Below are positions 1-10,454 of a DNA stretch of 64,000 nucleotides, piece by piece; the stretch's first letter is position 1, and every line of letters starts with the position of its first letter. The stretch is from Prochilodus magdalenae. Its lineage: Eukaryota > Chordata > Actinopteri > Characiformes > Prochilodontidae. A program made the translations under genes and the position numbers. The notes beneath the pieces are model-generated. The model worked only from the letters and a program-made list of their open reading frames with translations, ran no database searches and was not told the DNA's origin. The stretch spans positions 1 to 64,000 of the forward strand of contig JAMWET010000511.1 in NCBI GenBank assembly GCA_024036415.1. The letters run 5' to 3'.

Positions 1-1299
1 TGGCTAAGGTTTTCTTTAACACATCAACAGAAATTAGATTTAAACAAAAAAAACCTACAGTGAGTCTGTCAACTCACACTTCAACTCACACTTCAAATAC
101 AGTATGACCTGGTCACAATACCTTAATCTAAGCATTAAATGAGCATTCATTCTAGTTCACAAAACATTACCAAATTTATTGCCATGCAAATCAAATCAAG
201 AATAATTAAAATGAAAAGGTAAAATATTTATGATATTTGTAGGGTAGATAAACTGCAGTGTGTGCACGGAGTTAAATTTTAAAAGTAAATACAAAAGTTT
301 TTAGCGATAAGACAAATTCATTTATTTCACATAACGAGGGGAAACTCGGGGTGATATACTGAGAATCACTACCGTAGTCAGATTTTTTTTTTGAAAAGGA
401 ACCAGTTGGGTGTTATTCATCTTTTAAGAGGATGAAATTGGCTTCGTATTCGCCAGCTTCTTACTCGACTTTTCCATTACACCTTAAGAGATGCAGCAGC
501 TACCTTAACGGCACGCCAGCGCCATAATACAACTGCAGCGCCATTTAAGATGGATCGAGAATTTGAAAAAAAAAAGGTGGCAAATCTCAGTTTCATCCTC
601 TTTTCCACAACGCTCTGTAAAAATGGTTGTGGTTTACCTTTTTGTACCGAATCTAATCCTTGTTTATTGCAAAGAAAATGAAGAAATGAACGTTTGTGCT
701 CACAGCGGCTAGTGAGCAGCGTTGTTGAAAGCTGCTAACGTTAATTAAACAAACTGAAACTACTCAAACTCAGACTATTTCCTGTGTTGCTTCTCCGTCA
801 GACGGTCATTCAAACCAGCTACAAAGAAAAAGAACGGACTCTGACAGAACTGAAGCGTCAACTATAAGTATTTCCATATACCACTAAAGCTGTTAACCAC
901 GAGTTGACGAGACAATCGTGTTCGAGTCGAAGCACTGTCTCTCCATTACTATGTGCGTGCACAAATAGCTCTAACTATGTGCGCCAAGCGTTAGCATACA
1001 TATTTTTTTTCGGAAATATGCCTATCAAATTATCATTTCAAGTTAATTTAATAAAAACACAGCTTAATGAAATTGAATAGAAGAGAAATCATGGATGTGT
1101 AGGCTAGGGTTTTCTGTGTCGAAGTGGCGTATCAGCTAGCTAGTTAGCGTTAATGTTAGTCAAATGTAGCATTAGCCCATCACGAATGTACTTTCGATTT
1201 ATCACAATAAACAGAAAATATGGACATGAAAAATGCAGTTGTGAGTAATGAAACCTGAACCTAACAAATTTGAATGAGTATTTAGTTTGAATAACGTAC
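1..1299. other. no gene recognised
   Basis: A/T-rich DNA with short open frames only. No splice-bounded open segment or known repeat was recognised. It lies downstream (minus strand) of the exon pair at 1300-2007, so further exons of that gene could be hidden here. Confidence 0.5.
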
Positions 1300-2007
1300 C
1301 TAAAGACTTAAAACTTGTTCTGCTTCCCATGTGTCCAATGTCTGGAAGGTTCTCCTGCATCGCTCCTCTTGACATGAGCACTGCAGAGTTTGAAAGTGTC
1401 GAGTGCAGTTTAACTTACTCAAATGTGTTTAGTTTTAGAAGTCTTTCATATAAAATGAGCACATTACTTAAATTACATGAGTTGAATCACTAGGATAGTA
1501 TGAAATAAGTAAAGTTCACTAATGTTATTTAAGTAAGGAGTAGTGTTACCTTTTACAGTGTGGACTTGACTCAGCTGCAGTTGTGATAGTGGTTGATTTG
1601 GTAGAGACTGACTCTGTATGACTAGTGCCTGCTTCTTCTCGCTATCCATCATCTGACTTTGATTAAGTTTCCTGAGAGCCTCTTGGTCTTGTTCTTTCTG
1701 ATCATGTTCCTTCTTCTGATCCTCAGTTCACGCTTAGGTTTCACACTGGCTGCTTCCTTCTTACTTTTGGAACTTGGATTCGTCTTTATGGTTGTTTCCA
1801 CTTGTCCCCTCTCAACTGTGCGGCCATCCTCATCTCTAATGTGATATGTACCCTCCTTATTTTAATTACATCTGGGTTAAAAGTCCCCTCTACTGGCCAT
1901 GGTTGATCAATTTCATGCCAACACTTATGCCACTTCTCCGATACCTTTACAATACCTTTAACCAAGAAATTATTCTTCTGTACTACATCAACAGAAGTAA
2001 TCACTTT
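1300..2007 (-). pseudogene. two-exon fragment of an unrecognised, frameshifted gene
   Basis: Seen: on the minus strand a candidate exon A (2007 to 1550) follows an AG acceptor and ends AAAAG|GTAACA. Exon B (1380 to 1300, 81 nt) follows CTCTGCAG and ends TTTAG|GTACG. Exon A ends in phase 1 and exon B is open in the matching frame, giving a junction VHTVK-VLMSRG. The start of exon A reads KVSEKWHKCWHEIDQPWPVE, its middle is Lys/Arg-rich, and its end is Gln-rich (KEHDQKEQDQEALRKLNQSQ). Reading through exon A needs two frame changes, near 1855 (A-rich stretch) and near 1715, so the copy is broken or the exon is more complex. Inference: either a decayed host gene or a transposon gene with introns. 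I do not recognise the family. Confidence 0.45.
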
Positions 2008-2440
2008 CTGACTTTTTAATGTCCTTTTTAGACAATTTTTTTAGAAATTAAAATTAATTACCAAATTAAACTTCTTAAAACTATTTACATTACTCCACCC
2101 CGCTTTTGTTCAATAATTCACTATTTCACAACAGCCAGTAAAAACTAGAGGAATTTGCCAGCTCCAAAGGAATTAAAACCCAATGTAATAGTAAATCAAA
2201 ACACTAAGTCTTAATAAATCTAGCCCAAACAATAGAACTCATATATGCAGCCCTCAACAAAATTTACACCAAAGAAGAATATGCCACCAATGAATGAACT
2301 GCTCAGTCTGTTGCCAAGTTTCTCCTTTAAAGCAGACAATGTGTACACATGAATGCAGAAATTTAGTGGAAAGAGTTTGTAAATAAAGCACTCGCCTTAG
2401 CCTGTACATGATGACGTCAATGGACCTCAGTCGTCCAGGC
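2008..2440. other. no gene recognised
   Basis: A/T-rich spacer between the exon-like fragment and the higher-order tandem repeat. Only short open frames without recognisable similarity. Confidence 0.5.
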
Positions 2441-2824
2441 ACTGGCCAGCTGCCCAATCGTCAAGGCCCCCCTTTATCTCTTCTTCCTCTTTCCCAATCT
2501 CACACACCACAACTGCAGAGAGGGAGAGACAGGCAGGAATCTAACACCTAGTGCGCAACAGCCCAATACGCAATTCAATATGATTACACACCTTATCTAA
2601 TTATTGTCTCCATAAAAGTTCTCTAAACACCTAATTATGATTTCTTCATCAATAAAGAAATACTCAGTATGTTATACTCTAAGGACATCATAAATCATCC
2701 TATACTTTATCACCCACAAGCCATATTTCCTCCTTTTATCTTCTCACTTATCTAGTTTACTCTTGCAGATACTCACTAAACTCTCCACTTCTCTACAAAG
2801 TCACAAAACGTCCATTTTTGGGGG

Positions 2825-3238
2825 CTCATGGATGTTAGCCACTAGTCCCCCCGAAAGAGGCTCATAGATGTTATTTCAAAAAGCTAGTCCTCATTTTCTG
2901 AGGCTCATGGATGTTAGCCACTAGTCCCCCCGAAAGAGGCTCATAGATGTTATTTCAAAAAGCTAGTCCTCATTTTCTGAGGCTCATGGGATGTTAGCCA
3001 CTAGTCCCCCCGAAAGAGGCTCATAGATGTTATTTCAAAAAGCTAGTCCTCATTTTCTGAGGCTCATGGATGTTAGCCACTAGTCCCCCCGAAAGAGGCT
3101 CATAGATGTTATTTCAAAAAGCTAGTCCTCATTTTCTGAGGCTCATGGATGTTAGCCACTAGTCCCCCCGAAAGAGGCTCATAGATGTTATTTCAAAAAG
3201 CTAGTCCTCATTTTCTGAGGCTCATGGATGTTATCTTA
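2825..3238 (+). repeat. 79-bp tandem repeat array, block 1
   Basis: CTCATGG starts at 2825, 2904, 2983, 3063, 3142 and 3221 show a 79-80 bp period. Each unit contains two related half-sites, GGCTCATGGATGTTA and GGCTCATAGATGTTA, so the repeat itself arose from an internal duplication of about 40 bp. The unit starting near 2983 has one extra G. Confidence 0.9.
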
Positions 3239-3731
3239 ACAATTAACCAAAACGTCCCCCAAAAAGGCTCATACATTTTAACAATTACAAAACAAAATCT
3301 TTCCTTATATTGTTAACAGCAACACACGCATATACATATATATATACACGCATATACAGGTTAGGCACTGGCCAGCTGCCTAATCATCAAGCCCCCCCCG
3401 AATGTCTTTTTTTTTACAACTGCAGAGAGGGAGAGACAGGCAGGAATCTAACACCCAGTGCGCAACAGCCCAATACGCAATTCAATATGATTACACTCAT
3501 TATCTAATTATTGTCTCCATAAAAGTTCTCTAAACACCTAATTATGATTTCTTCATCAATAAAGAAATACTCAGTATGTTATACTCTAAGGACATCACAA
3601 ATCATCCTACACTTTATCACCCACAAGCCATATTTTCTCCTTTTATCTTCTCACTTATCTAGTTTACCCTTGCAGATACTCACTAAACTCTCCACTTCTC
3701 TACAAAGTCACAAAGCGTCCATTTTTGGGGG

Positions 3732-4140
3732 CTCATGGATGTTAGCCACTAGTCCCCCCGAAAGAGGCTCATAGATGTTATTTCAAAAAGCTAGTCCTCA
3801 TTTTCTGAGGCTCATGGATGTTAGCCACTAGTCCCCCCGAAAGAGGCTCATAGATGTTATTTCAAAAAGCTAGTCCTCATTTTCTGAGGCTCATGGATGT
3901 TAGCCACTAGTCCCCCCGAAAGAGGCTCATATATGTTATTTCAAAAAGCTAGTCCTCATTTTCTGAGGCTCATGGATGTTAGCCACTAGTCCCCCCGAAA
4001 GAGGCTCATAGATGTTATTTCAAAAAGCTAGTCCTCATTTTCTGAGGCTCATGGATGTTAGCCACTAGTCCCCCCGAAAGAGGCTCATAGATGTTACTTC
4101 AAAAAGCTAGTCCTCATTTTCTGAGGCTCATGGGTGTTAT
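3732..4140 (+). repeat. 79-bp tandem repeat array, block 2
   Basis: Same 79-bp unit as block 1, five full copies plus a partial one. Nearly every copy is identical apart from single changes such as ATATATG for ATAGATG near 3930. The high similarity points to recent homogenisation. Confidence 0.9.
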
Positions 4141-4631
4141 CTTAACAATTTAACAAAACGTCCCCCAAAAAGGCTCATACATTTTAACAATTACAAAACA
4201 AAATCTTTCCTTATATTGTCAACATCAACACACGCATATACATATATATATACACGCATATACAGGTTAGGCACTGGCCAGCTGCCTAATCATCAAGCCC
4301 CCCCTGAATGTCTTTTTTTTACAACTGCAGAGAGGGAGAGACAGGCAGGAATCTAACACCCAGTGCATAACAGCCCAATACGCAATTCAATATGACTACA
4401 CTCATTATCTAATTATTGTCTCCATAAAAGTTCTCTAAACACCTAAATATGATTTCTTCATCAATAAAGAAATACTCAGTATGTTATACTCTAAGGACAT
4501 CACAAATCATCCTACACTTTATCACCCACAAGCCATATTTCCTCCTTTTATCACTTATCTAGTTTACCCTTGCAAATACTCACTAAACTCTCCACTTCTC
4601 TACAAAGTCACAAAACGTCCATTTTTGGGGG

Positions 4632-5040
4632 CTCATGGATGTTAGCCACTAGTCCCCCCGAAAGAGGCTCATAGATGTTATTTCAAAAAGCTAGTCCTCA
4701 TTTTCTGAGGCTCATGGGTGTTAGCCACTAGTCCCCCCGAAAGAGGCTCATAGATGTTATTTCAAAAAGCTAGTCCTCATTTTCTGAGGCTCATGGATGT
4801 TAGCCACTAGTCCTCCCAAAAGAGGCTCATAGATGTTATTTCAAAAAGCTAGTCCTCATTTTCTGAGGCTCATGGATGTTAGCCACTAGTCCCCCCGAAA
4901 GAGGCTCATAAATGTAATTTCAAAAAGCTAGTCCTCATTTTCTGAGGCTCATGGGTGTTAGCCACTAGTCCCCCCGAAAGAGGCTCATAAACGTAATTTC
5001 AAAAAGCTAGTCCTCATTTTCTGAGGCTCATGGGTGTTAC
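4632..5040 (+). repeat. 79-bp tandem repeat array, block 3
   Basis: Same 79-bp unit, five copies plus a partial one. More diverged than blocks 1 and 2: several copies read GGGTGTTA for GGATGTTA and AAATGTAATT for AGATGTTATT. This is the expected pattern for the edge of a satellite array. Confidence 0.88.
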
Positions 5041-5429
5041 CTTAACAAATAACCAAAACGTCCCCCAAAAAGGCTCATACATTTTAACAATTACAAAACA
5101 AAATCTTTCCTCATATTCTCAGCAGCAACCCCCTATGCCTATTCTAAAAAAAAAAAAAAAAAAGACATTCGGGAACACAGAGGGTCACTCAAACAGGCTC
5201 CCCCACACCCAAAAAGCAGCACTATATATATATAAATTAAATAAACCGGCCGTTGCAGGCCTCCTACCTGAATTCAGATGCTTCAGAGGACTCACAGTCT
5301 TCTCTACAAATGAGTCATGAGAAGTTGCAGGAGGAGGAGAAATGGACGGCGCCTCTCTGACGGCCCGTGACCTGAGGTGCGAGAGAGAGAAGGTTCTGGG
5401 GAGAGAGAATTTATAATGGATACTGTGGA

Positions 5430-5560
5430 TTTAAAGGAGTTTCTCACCTGTTTGTAACAGCATGCTGGCAGCCTGCCATAAATCGAAGGACCCGAGCACC
5501 GAGTTCTGCTGGGATATGTAGTCTGGGGGGTGGGATCACAACTGGATTGTTCCATTTCCC
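5430..5560 (-). promoter_or_regulatory. candidate minus-strand promoter and first exon with ZNF143-like site
   Basis: On the minus strand positions 5522-5506 read ACTACATATCCCAGCAG. This is close to the ZNF143/Staf site found at many vertebrate promoters (established knowledge). About 60 bases downstream an exon-like stretch ends in ACAAACAG|GTGAGAA (donor at 5448/5447). The stretch is GC-richer than its surroundings. No downstream coding exon was found, because the satellite begins at 5140, so this may be a relic promoter. Moderate to low confidence. Confidence 0.3.
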
Positions 5561-6080
5561 ATGCTAAACAGGGGGGTGCAGGTTATATGGCTTCTTTGGA
5601 AAGGTTAAGGGTGAATGTTTCCAGTTTTAAACTTACCTGTAACTTACCTGTAGTTGGGCTAATCCAACAGCTTAATGGCTATTTAAATAGCAGACTGCAG
5701 GCATTTTGGAGAGAACTGGCTTGGTGGGTGCATCTGGTTTTAAGAAGTGCATGTTTGAAAACCTATTGGATATATTTGTATCTACTTGTTTAGTTAATTT
5801 TTTTTTTTCTTTTAGTTTCTGAGTTTTTCTCCATTTGATTATTTTTCGGTTTGTTTTTTTTTTTTTTTTAATCCACTGCACTTGAAAACTTGGACACAAT
5901 AAACCATCTGGCATTTTCACTTCCAGTTTTCTTTAGTTTTTATTCTAATCAGCTATCCTGCAACACTTGGTTTACTCACTGATACGCTAGGTCTGTGTGG
6001 ACCTAAGTCAACTTTTGCCAACGTGAAGTCATTCTATTTCCTCTCGTTTTTCTCGTCTCGTCTTTTCCTCTGACTGCACA
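5561..6080. other. no gene recognised
   Basis: Holds two consecutive minus-strand donor-like sequences (CAG|GTAAGT around 5634-5650) and T-rich tracts at 5798-5812 and 5849-5869. No open exon with a recognisable protein was found. Confidence 0.4.
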
Positions 6081-6084
6081 TCCG

Positions 6085-6195
6085 TTCCAAGTCCCGCCCC
6101 CCTACCAATCAGAAGTACAGAAGGCAAACTAACAACTAAGCCAACCAATAGAAATATAAATAAGGCCCAAACTCAAGCTTGACTGAACATGCACA
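6085..6195 (+). promoter_or_regulatory. candidate GC-box/CCAAT/TATA promoter
   Basis: Ordered elements on the plus strand: GC box CCCGCCCCCC (about 6094), CCAAT at about 6106, a second CCAAT at about 6144, and a TATA-like ATATAAATAAG at about 6153-6163. The spacing is normal for a pol II core promoter. No gene was recognised downstream on this strand, and the decayed coding fragment at 6640-7480 is on the other strand. It could be a promoter inside a transposon. Confidence 0.3.
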
Positions 6196-6639
6196 ATGAC
6201 CACAGAAAACGCTTCAAAATAAAAGTACCTTTCAATTATTTTAATACTACTAATCAACATGAAGTGCTGTCTGTTTTTAACATTTTATTCACATTTTACC
6301 GGTAAAATAGAAACTTTTCAACTTTTCAAACCTGCCAGCGGGCTTATTATGTTTAATGTTCGGGCCACAAATCAGAAAAGTGGATATGTCAATTATGCAG
6401 TAGAAGTGTCTGGTGAAAAAAGAGAACTGCATCAGATTTTTTTTTCTGGGAAGTTTGATGAAAATTGAATTGAAAAGATTGAAAGATTTTAATTAAATAT
6501 AAATAAAATCAGTCATGAATCAATCTGTCCTGACAAATGCATTAACAGCAAGTGGCATTAAGTGCTACACTTCCAAAATGTCTTCAATTTCAAGAATGTA
6601 ATGATCAGAATACTTCAAAATAATACATCACCTTGAAAG

Positions 6640-7480
6640 TGAAATTGTATTTAGCTTCCTGGAATCTGTCAACATGCAATAACAGTAACCTAAAGAATTA
6701 TCCAGACAATGCATCATATGCCATATAGGCTTAATACTTCCAAATTCAAGAGCATCATGAACTAACTCCAGAGAAGCTCTTAAGACAACTGGCGATGCCA
6801 TGTGCTCCCAAGTTATTTGCCCCCAAAGCTTGAATTATGCCTTTCACTGGCTGCCCAGGCAGAGGAATAAAAACAACACACATCTTGTTCTAGAGTTGAA
6901 AGGTCATGCAAAAAAGGGTCCAACACTTTGTGTCGTATAGCGCTTCACATCGTCACTTTTGCACAACACAGCCAAGTAGACTGCGGACAATGCTGAGTGA
7001 GAGCCTGGGGATAAATTGCTTAAAATCCAGTTCACAGCACAAAGCTTATGTTTCCTCCGTGAAGTACCAAGTGGATTACATATTTCAAAGTTATCTAAAT
7101 ATAAAGTTAGTGAAATTGTTATAGCTTCATCTGAAAATAAGTTTTCTTTGAAGAGATAACCATCCTTGTATGATGTGTAAAGCTGTTTGCCATCCAATAC
7201 ACTGTTTGTCTGGATACTGGCAATGTCGTTAAGGACTGACTTCTCAACCACAAGAATTATTTTCAGAGAGAGCGGCAGAAGCAGAAGTTGACAGATAAAG
7301 CAGCTCTTCTAGAAACTCATCTATTGCTGTCGCTAGAACATGAACAAAATGCTCCAGTTTCAACAGCATTGCAGCAAAATTCTCCACAATTGTACCAATC
7401 AATTCATGACTTTTGTAAGGGTCAAAATGCTGCTTCCTGCCGACGCTGCTCGCCGAGGCTACTTTTCACTTATCACATGT
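6640..7480 (-). pseudogene. decayed fragment of a multicopy teleost (probably transposon-linked) protein
   Basis: The minus strand from 7251 to 6904 is open for 115 codons and contains FEICNPLGTSRRKHKLCAVN followed by LSALYLAVLCK-like residues (SAVYLAVLCKSDDVK). From memory this resembles a conserved block (F-E-I-C/V-NPLGTSR-x-x-HK) in many fish hypothetical proteins that occur in high copy number. Similarity continues upstream (about 7450-7260, MLLKLEHFVHVLATAIDEF) and downstream in another frame (about 6870-6760, GANNLGAHGIASCLKSFSG). Reading between these pieces needs frameshifts and passes stop codons, so the copy is dead. The biochemical function of the family is not known to me. Confidence 0.5.
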
Positions 7481-8165
7481 CTGAGATATGTGTAGAGAAA
7501 ACATAAGTATCAGTATGGCAGATCGTGACCTGTTGCTTTTTTCTCTGACTGCAGCATGTTCAGCTATGTTTCTCTCTCCATCTCTAGTGATAGCAGCAGT
7601 TCTAACTTTGTCTGTGAGAAGTTAAAGGTGTGCATCCGGAAAAGAGCAGGACTAGTAAGCGGATCTTAGACTCTCAGCTAGAGGCATCGGATGCCTCAGG
7701 GAGAGTTAGCGCGTCCTCGACTCTGGCAGCAGAGCCTTCACAGCAGAGCGAATGGGTGGCGTCTCAGCAGCATAGAGGGAAAGCTAAAGCTAACGCTGAA
7801 GCTAAGGCTAAGGCAAAGGCTAAAGCTAATTGTAACGCTGGCCCACTTCAGACCAGTTCGACGTGCTGCCGAAATCTACAGCAGATTACGGTCGCTAAAC
7901 TTCTGGTTGATCAAGTGGTGCTCAGAAAACAAGATGAGATTTGTAGACAATTGGCCTACATTTAAGGGTAAGCTTGGATAGTGTAGTATAGCACAAAATC
8001 TTAGTCAGAGTAGGATAGTTTATCGCTGACAAACCAGGGCCAAGACCAGGCAGCAGACAAACAGGCTAAACCAAATATCTGCTAGCTGCCCAGAGACATA
8101 AGATCCATAGAATCAAGACTGTGTCTGTTCCCCGAATCAAACAAAAAAAAGATACCGGTGAAAAG
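7481..8165. other. no gene recognised; short GCTAAA-type repeat
   Basis: Contains an impure GCTAAG/GCTAAA tract at about 7781-7830, which gives Ala/Lys-rich open frames by chance. About 8100-8125 encodes a short CLFPESNKKK-like string that might belong to a LINE ORF, but it is too short to call. Confidence 0.4.
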
Positions 8166-8341
8166 TTAGTCTTACTAACTTAATAAATATCAGACCAGTT
8201 TCTGATGCTTCTGAACAGTTTCTACCCACAAGCCATCAGATTCCTCAACAAGCTGTGAGCCTTTCACCAACACCACCACACTCAGACACTTTATTATGAT
8301 TGCGCATTGCTAAAGCAACTATACTGTTATCCGATGTATAT
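8166..8341 (+). mobile_element. left piece of an interrupted LINE 3' end (tentative)
   Basis: CTACCCACAAGCCATCAGAT at about 8223 gives a YPQAIRFLN-like reading, resembling the C-terminal end of reverse transcriptases of the L2/CR1/Rex type in fish. A short A/T-rich trailer follows and is cut at 8341 by the Helentron pair. The rest of the trailer seems to resume at 22400. The family assignment is from memory of the motif only. Confidence 0.33.
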
Positions 8342-8342
8342 T

Positions 8343-8548
8343 ATTAAGTTGGCTTGTAAAAGCCAACTTACTGTTTTTGCTATTCTTATTAAGTTGGCTT
8401 GTAAAAGCCAACTTACTGTTTTTGCTATTCTTATTAAGTTGGCTTGTAAAAGCCAACTTACTGTTTTTGTTGATCTTTAAGTTGGCTTGTAAAAGCCAAC
8501 TTACTGTTTTTGCTATTCTTATTAAGTTGGCTTGAAAAAGCCAACTTA
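8343..8548 (+). repeat. palindromic 45-bp terminal repeat x5
   Basis: AAGTTGGCTT starts at 8346, 8391, 8436, 8479 and 8524 (spacings 45, 45, 43, 45). Each unit is a perfect hairpin, AAGTTGGCTT-GTAA-AAGCCAACTT, extended by T/A on each side, followed by ACTGTTTTTGCTATTCTT. The fourth unit has a divergent spacer (TTGATCT) and the fifth a G-to-A loop change. The neighbouring element has the same terminus with only two units, so copy number varies between copies. Confidence 0.93.
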
Positions 8549-8814
8549 CTGTTCTTCGTAATCTTCTTCTTATTATTATTATTATTCTACGCTCAAGATA
8601 TAAAATGTTTCTCGTCCCACAGTTTTCGCACTAGAATCACGAAATTTTACAGGATCCTATACCGGAGATTTATGCTTGTGCTTTTTTAAGCGATCCGACG
8701 TACAGTTTTCCGAAAACATCCGCTCAAAGTCAGAATTTTTACCATTGGAATGAATGGGGGCTTCTCGAGCAAAATCAAATGTAACTGCCACAAGTGATAG
8801 ACCTCTCACACAGA

Positions 8815-9305
8815 CAGTCAGACCCAAGTTAAGGTGGTCGGAGTGAATTTAAGGTGGAACTGACGTTTAGTTGACAGTTAAGGTGGTATGAGTGAATTTA
8901 ACGTGGCAGAGAATTTAAGGTGGAAGTGAAGTTCAGGTGGTAGGAGGGAATTTAAGGTGGCACTGACGTTAACTTGGCTGTCAAGGTGGTAAGAGTGAAT
9001 TTAACGTGGCAGGGAATTTAAGGTGGCAGTGAAGTTAAGGTGGTAGGAGTTATTTTAAGGTGGCAGGGAATTTAACATTGTAGGAGTGAATTTAAGATGG
9101 CAGGAAACTAAAGGCGGTAGTGAAGTTAAGGCAGTATGCGTGAATTTCAGGTGGAAATTAATTTAAGGTGGCAGGGAATTTATAGGGTAGGAGGGAATTT
9201 AAGGTGGTAAAGAATTTAAGGTGGCAATAAGTTATTTAAGGTGGAAGTTAAGTTAAGGTGGTAGGAGTGAATTTAAGGTGGTGGAGAATTTAAGGTGGCA
9301 GTGAA
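8815..9305 (+). repeat. degenerate AATTTAAGGTGG minisatellite, left block
   Basis: Repeated AATTTAAGGTGG, AAGTTAAGGTGG and GGTAGGAGTGAATTT modules with irregular spacing. The same modules occur at 10011-10345 and again at 22200-22335 next to the right end of element 2. This marks the array as an inherent sub-terminal component of this element family. Confidence 0.85.
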
Positions 9306-10010
9306 TTAGCAACCACTTGGGATACCATAGCAACTGCCTAGCAACACCATAGCAACCACATGGGATACCATAGCAACCGCCTAGCAACGCCTTAGCAACC
9401 ACTTGGGATACCATTGCAACCGCCTAGCAATGCCTTAGCAACCACCTGGGATACCATAGTAACCACCTAGGATATCATAGCAACCGCCTAGCAACACCAT
9501 AGCAACCACCTGAGATACCATAGCAACCGCCTAGCAACGCCTTAGCAACCAACTGGGATACCATAGCAACCGCCTAGCAATGCCTTAGAAACCACTTGGG
9601 ATACCATAGCAACAACCTATCAACGCATTAGCAACCACTTGGGATACCATAGCAACCGCCTAGCAACACTATAGCAACCACCTAGCAACACCATAGCAAC
9701 CACCTGGGATACCATAGCAACTGCCTAGCAACACCATAGCAACTATCTAGGATACCATAGCAACCACCTAGCAACGCTGTAGCAACCACCTGGGATACCA
9801 TAGCAACCGCCGGGATACAAAAGCAATGACCTAGCAACACCATAGCAACCACCTGGGATACCATAGCAACCGCCTAGCAACGCCTTAGCAACCACCTAAC
9901 AACACCTTAGCAACCAACTGGGATACCATAGCAACAGCCTAGCAACGCCTTAGCAACCACTTGTAATACCATAGCAACCGCCTAGCAACACCTTAGTAAA
10001 CACCTGGGAT
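9306..10010 (+). repeat. 43-bp minisatellite (GCAACCACC type) x~16
   Basis: The unit alternates AGCAACCACYTGGGATACCA and TAGCAACCGCCTAGCAACRCC. Successive AGCAACCAC at 9308 and 9351 give a period of 43 bp. Copies lose or duplicate half-units, and there are many single-base changes. The array lies exactly inside the AATTTAAGGTGG array, dividing it into two blocks. Minisatellites of this kind are widespread in fish genomes. Confidence 0.9.
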
Positions 10011-10345
10011 GGAATTTAAGGTGGCATTGTAGTTAATGTGGTAGAGATGAATTTTAGGTGGCAGGGAATTTAAGGTGACAGTGAAGTTAGGGTGGTAGGA
10101 GTGAATTTAAGGTGGAATGGGATTTAAGGTGGTATGAGTGAATTTAAAGTGGAAGAGAAGTTAAGGTGGTAGGAGTAAATTTAAGGTGGAATGGGATTTA
10201 ACATGGTATGAGTAAATTTAAGGTGGAAGTGAAGTTAAGGTGGTAGGAGTGAATTTAACGTAGCAGGAAATTTAAGGTGGAAGTGAAGTTAATGTGGTAG
10301 GAGATCATTTAAGGTGGATAAAAAATTTAAGTGGCAGTTAATTTA
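10011..10345 (+). repeat. degenerate AATTTAAGGTGG minisatellite, right block
   Basis: Continuation of the left block after the 43-bp array. Modules such as GTGAATTTAAGGTGGAA recur every 60-65 bases near 10090-10300. Confidence 0.85.
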
Positions 10346-10361
10346 AGGTATTTCAGCTTTT

Positions 10362-10453
10362 AAGGTAGTTCAGCTTTTTAAACGTTTCAACATAATAAAC
10401 ATAAGACTTTTACAAGCCAACTTAAAGTTCGTTCACGAACTTTCCCTTTCTAG
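10362..10453 (+). other. element 1 hairpin terminus
   Basis: TTTTAAACGTTTCAAC, then GACTTTTACAAGCCAACTTA, a perfect stem-loop AAAGTTCGT-TC-ACGAACTTT (10424-10443), a short CCCTTT spacer and CTAG (10450-10453). A hairpin a few bases before CTRR is the classic rolling-circle terminus. The sequence is almost identical to 22330-22399. Confidence 0.88.
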
Positions 10454-10454
10454 T

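Larger units (their letters stand above)
2441..5140 (+). repeat. higher-order tandem repeat, ~900-bp unit x ~3
   Basis: Three direct copies of a long unit start near 2441, 3365 and 4268. Each opens with CACTGGCCAGCTGCC, then an ACAACTGCAGAGAGGGAGAG segment and a conserved 300-bp spacer. An internal array of a 79-bp repeat and an ACGTCCCCCAAAAAGGCTCAT tail follow. Matching points (first CTCATGG of each array at 2825, 3732 and 4632) give unit lengths of 907 and 900 bp. The last copy ends at an A-tract (about 5146-5164). Copies differ by scattered substitutions and small indels, for example loss of a few bases near 4551. No long open frame follows the repeat, so this is read as non-coding satellite-like DNA. 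Family unknown. Confidence 0.85.
8342..10453 (+). mobile_element. non-autonomous Helentron-type rolling-circle element (element 1)
   Basis: Left end: TATTAAGTTGG followed by five palindromic 45-bp repeats and a TTC/ATT microsatellite. Right end: conserved TTTTAAACGTTTCAAC, then a sub-terminal AAGCCAACTT matching the palindrome arm, a perfect 9-bp stem hairpin (10424-10443) and CCCTTTCTAG. The interior holds no protein gene, only minisatellites. These are hallmarks of non-autonomous Helentrons (DINE-1/HINE type): asymmetric inverted termini, a terminal stem-loop, internal tandem repeats and insertion at TT without target duplication. The same two ends flank the coding element at 10455-22399, which is therefore its likely autonomous relative. 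Orientation given here follows the strand on which the hairpin/CTAG end is at the right. Confidence 0.82.

Noticed and set aside
2825..5040. CRISPR-like regular repeats
   Set aside because: Units are contiguous 79-bp tandem repeats with no unique spacers, in a vertebrate context with no cas genes.
7630..7981. Ala/Lys-rich open frame resembling a gag-like N-terminus
   Set aside because: Most of it comes from a GCTAAR simple repeat. No zinc knuckle, protease or polymerase follows.
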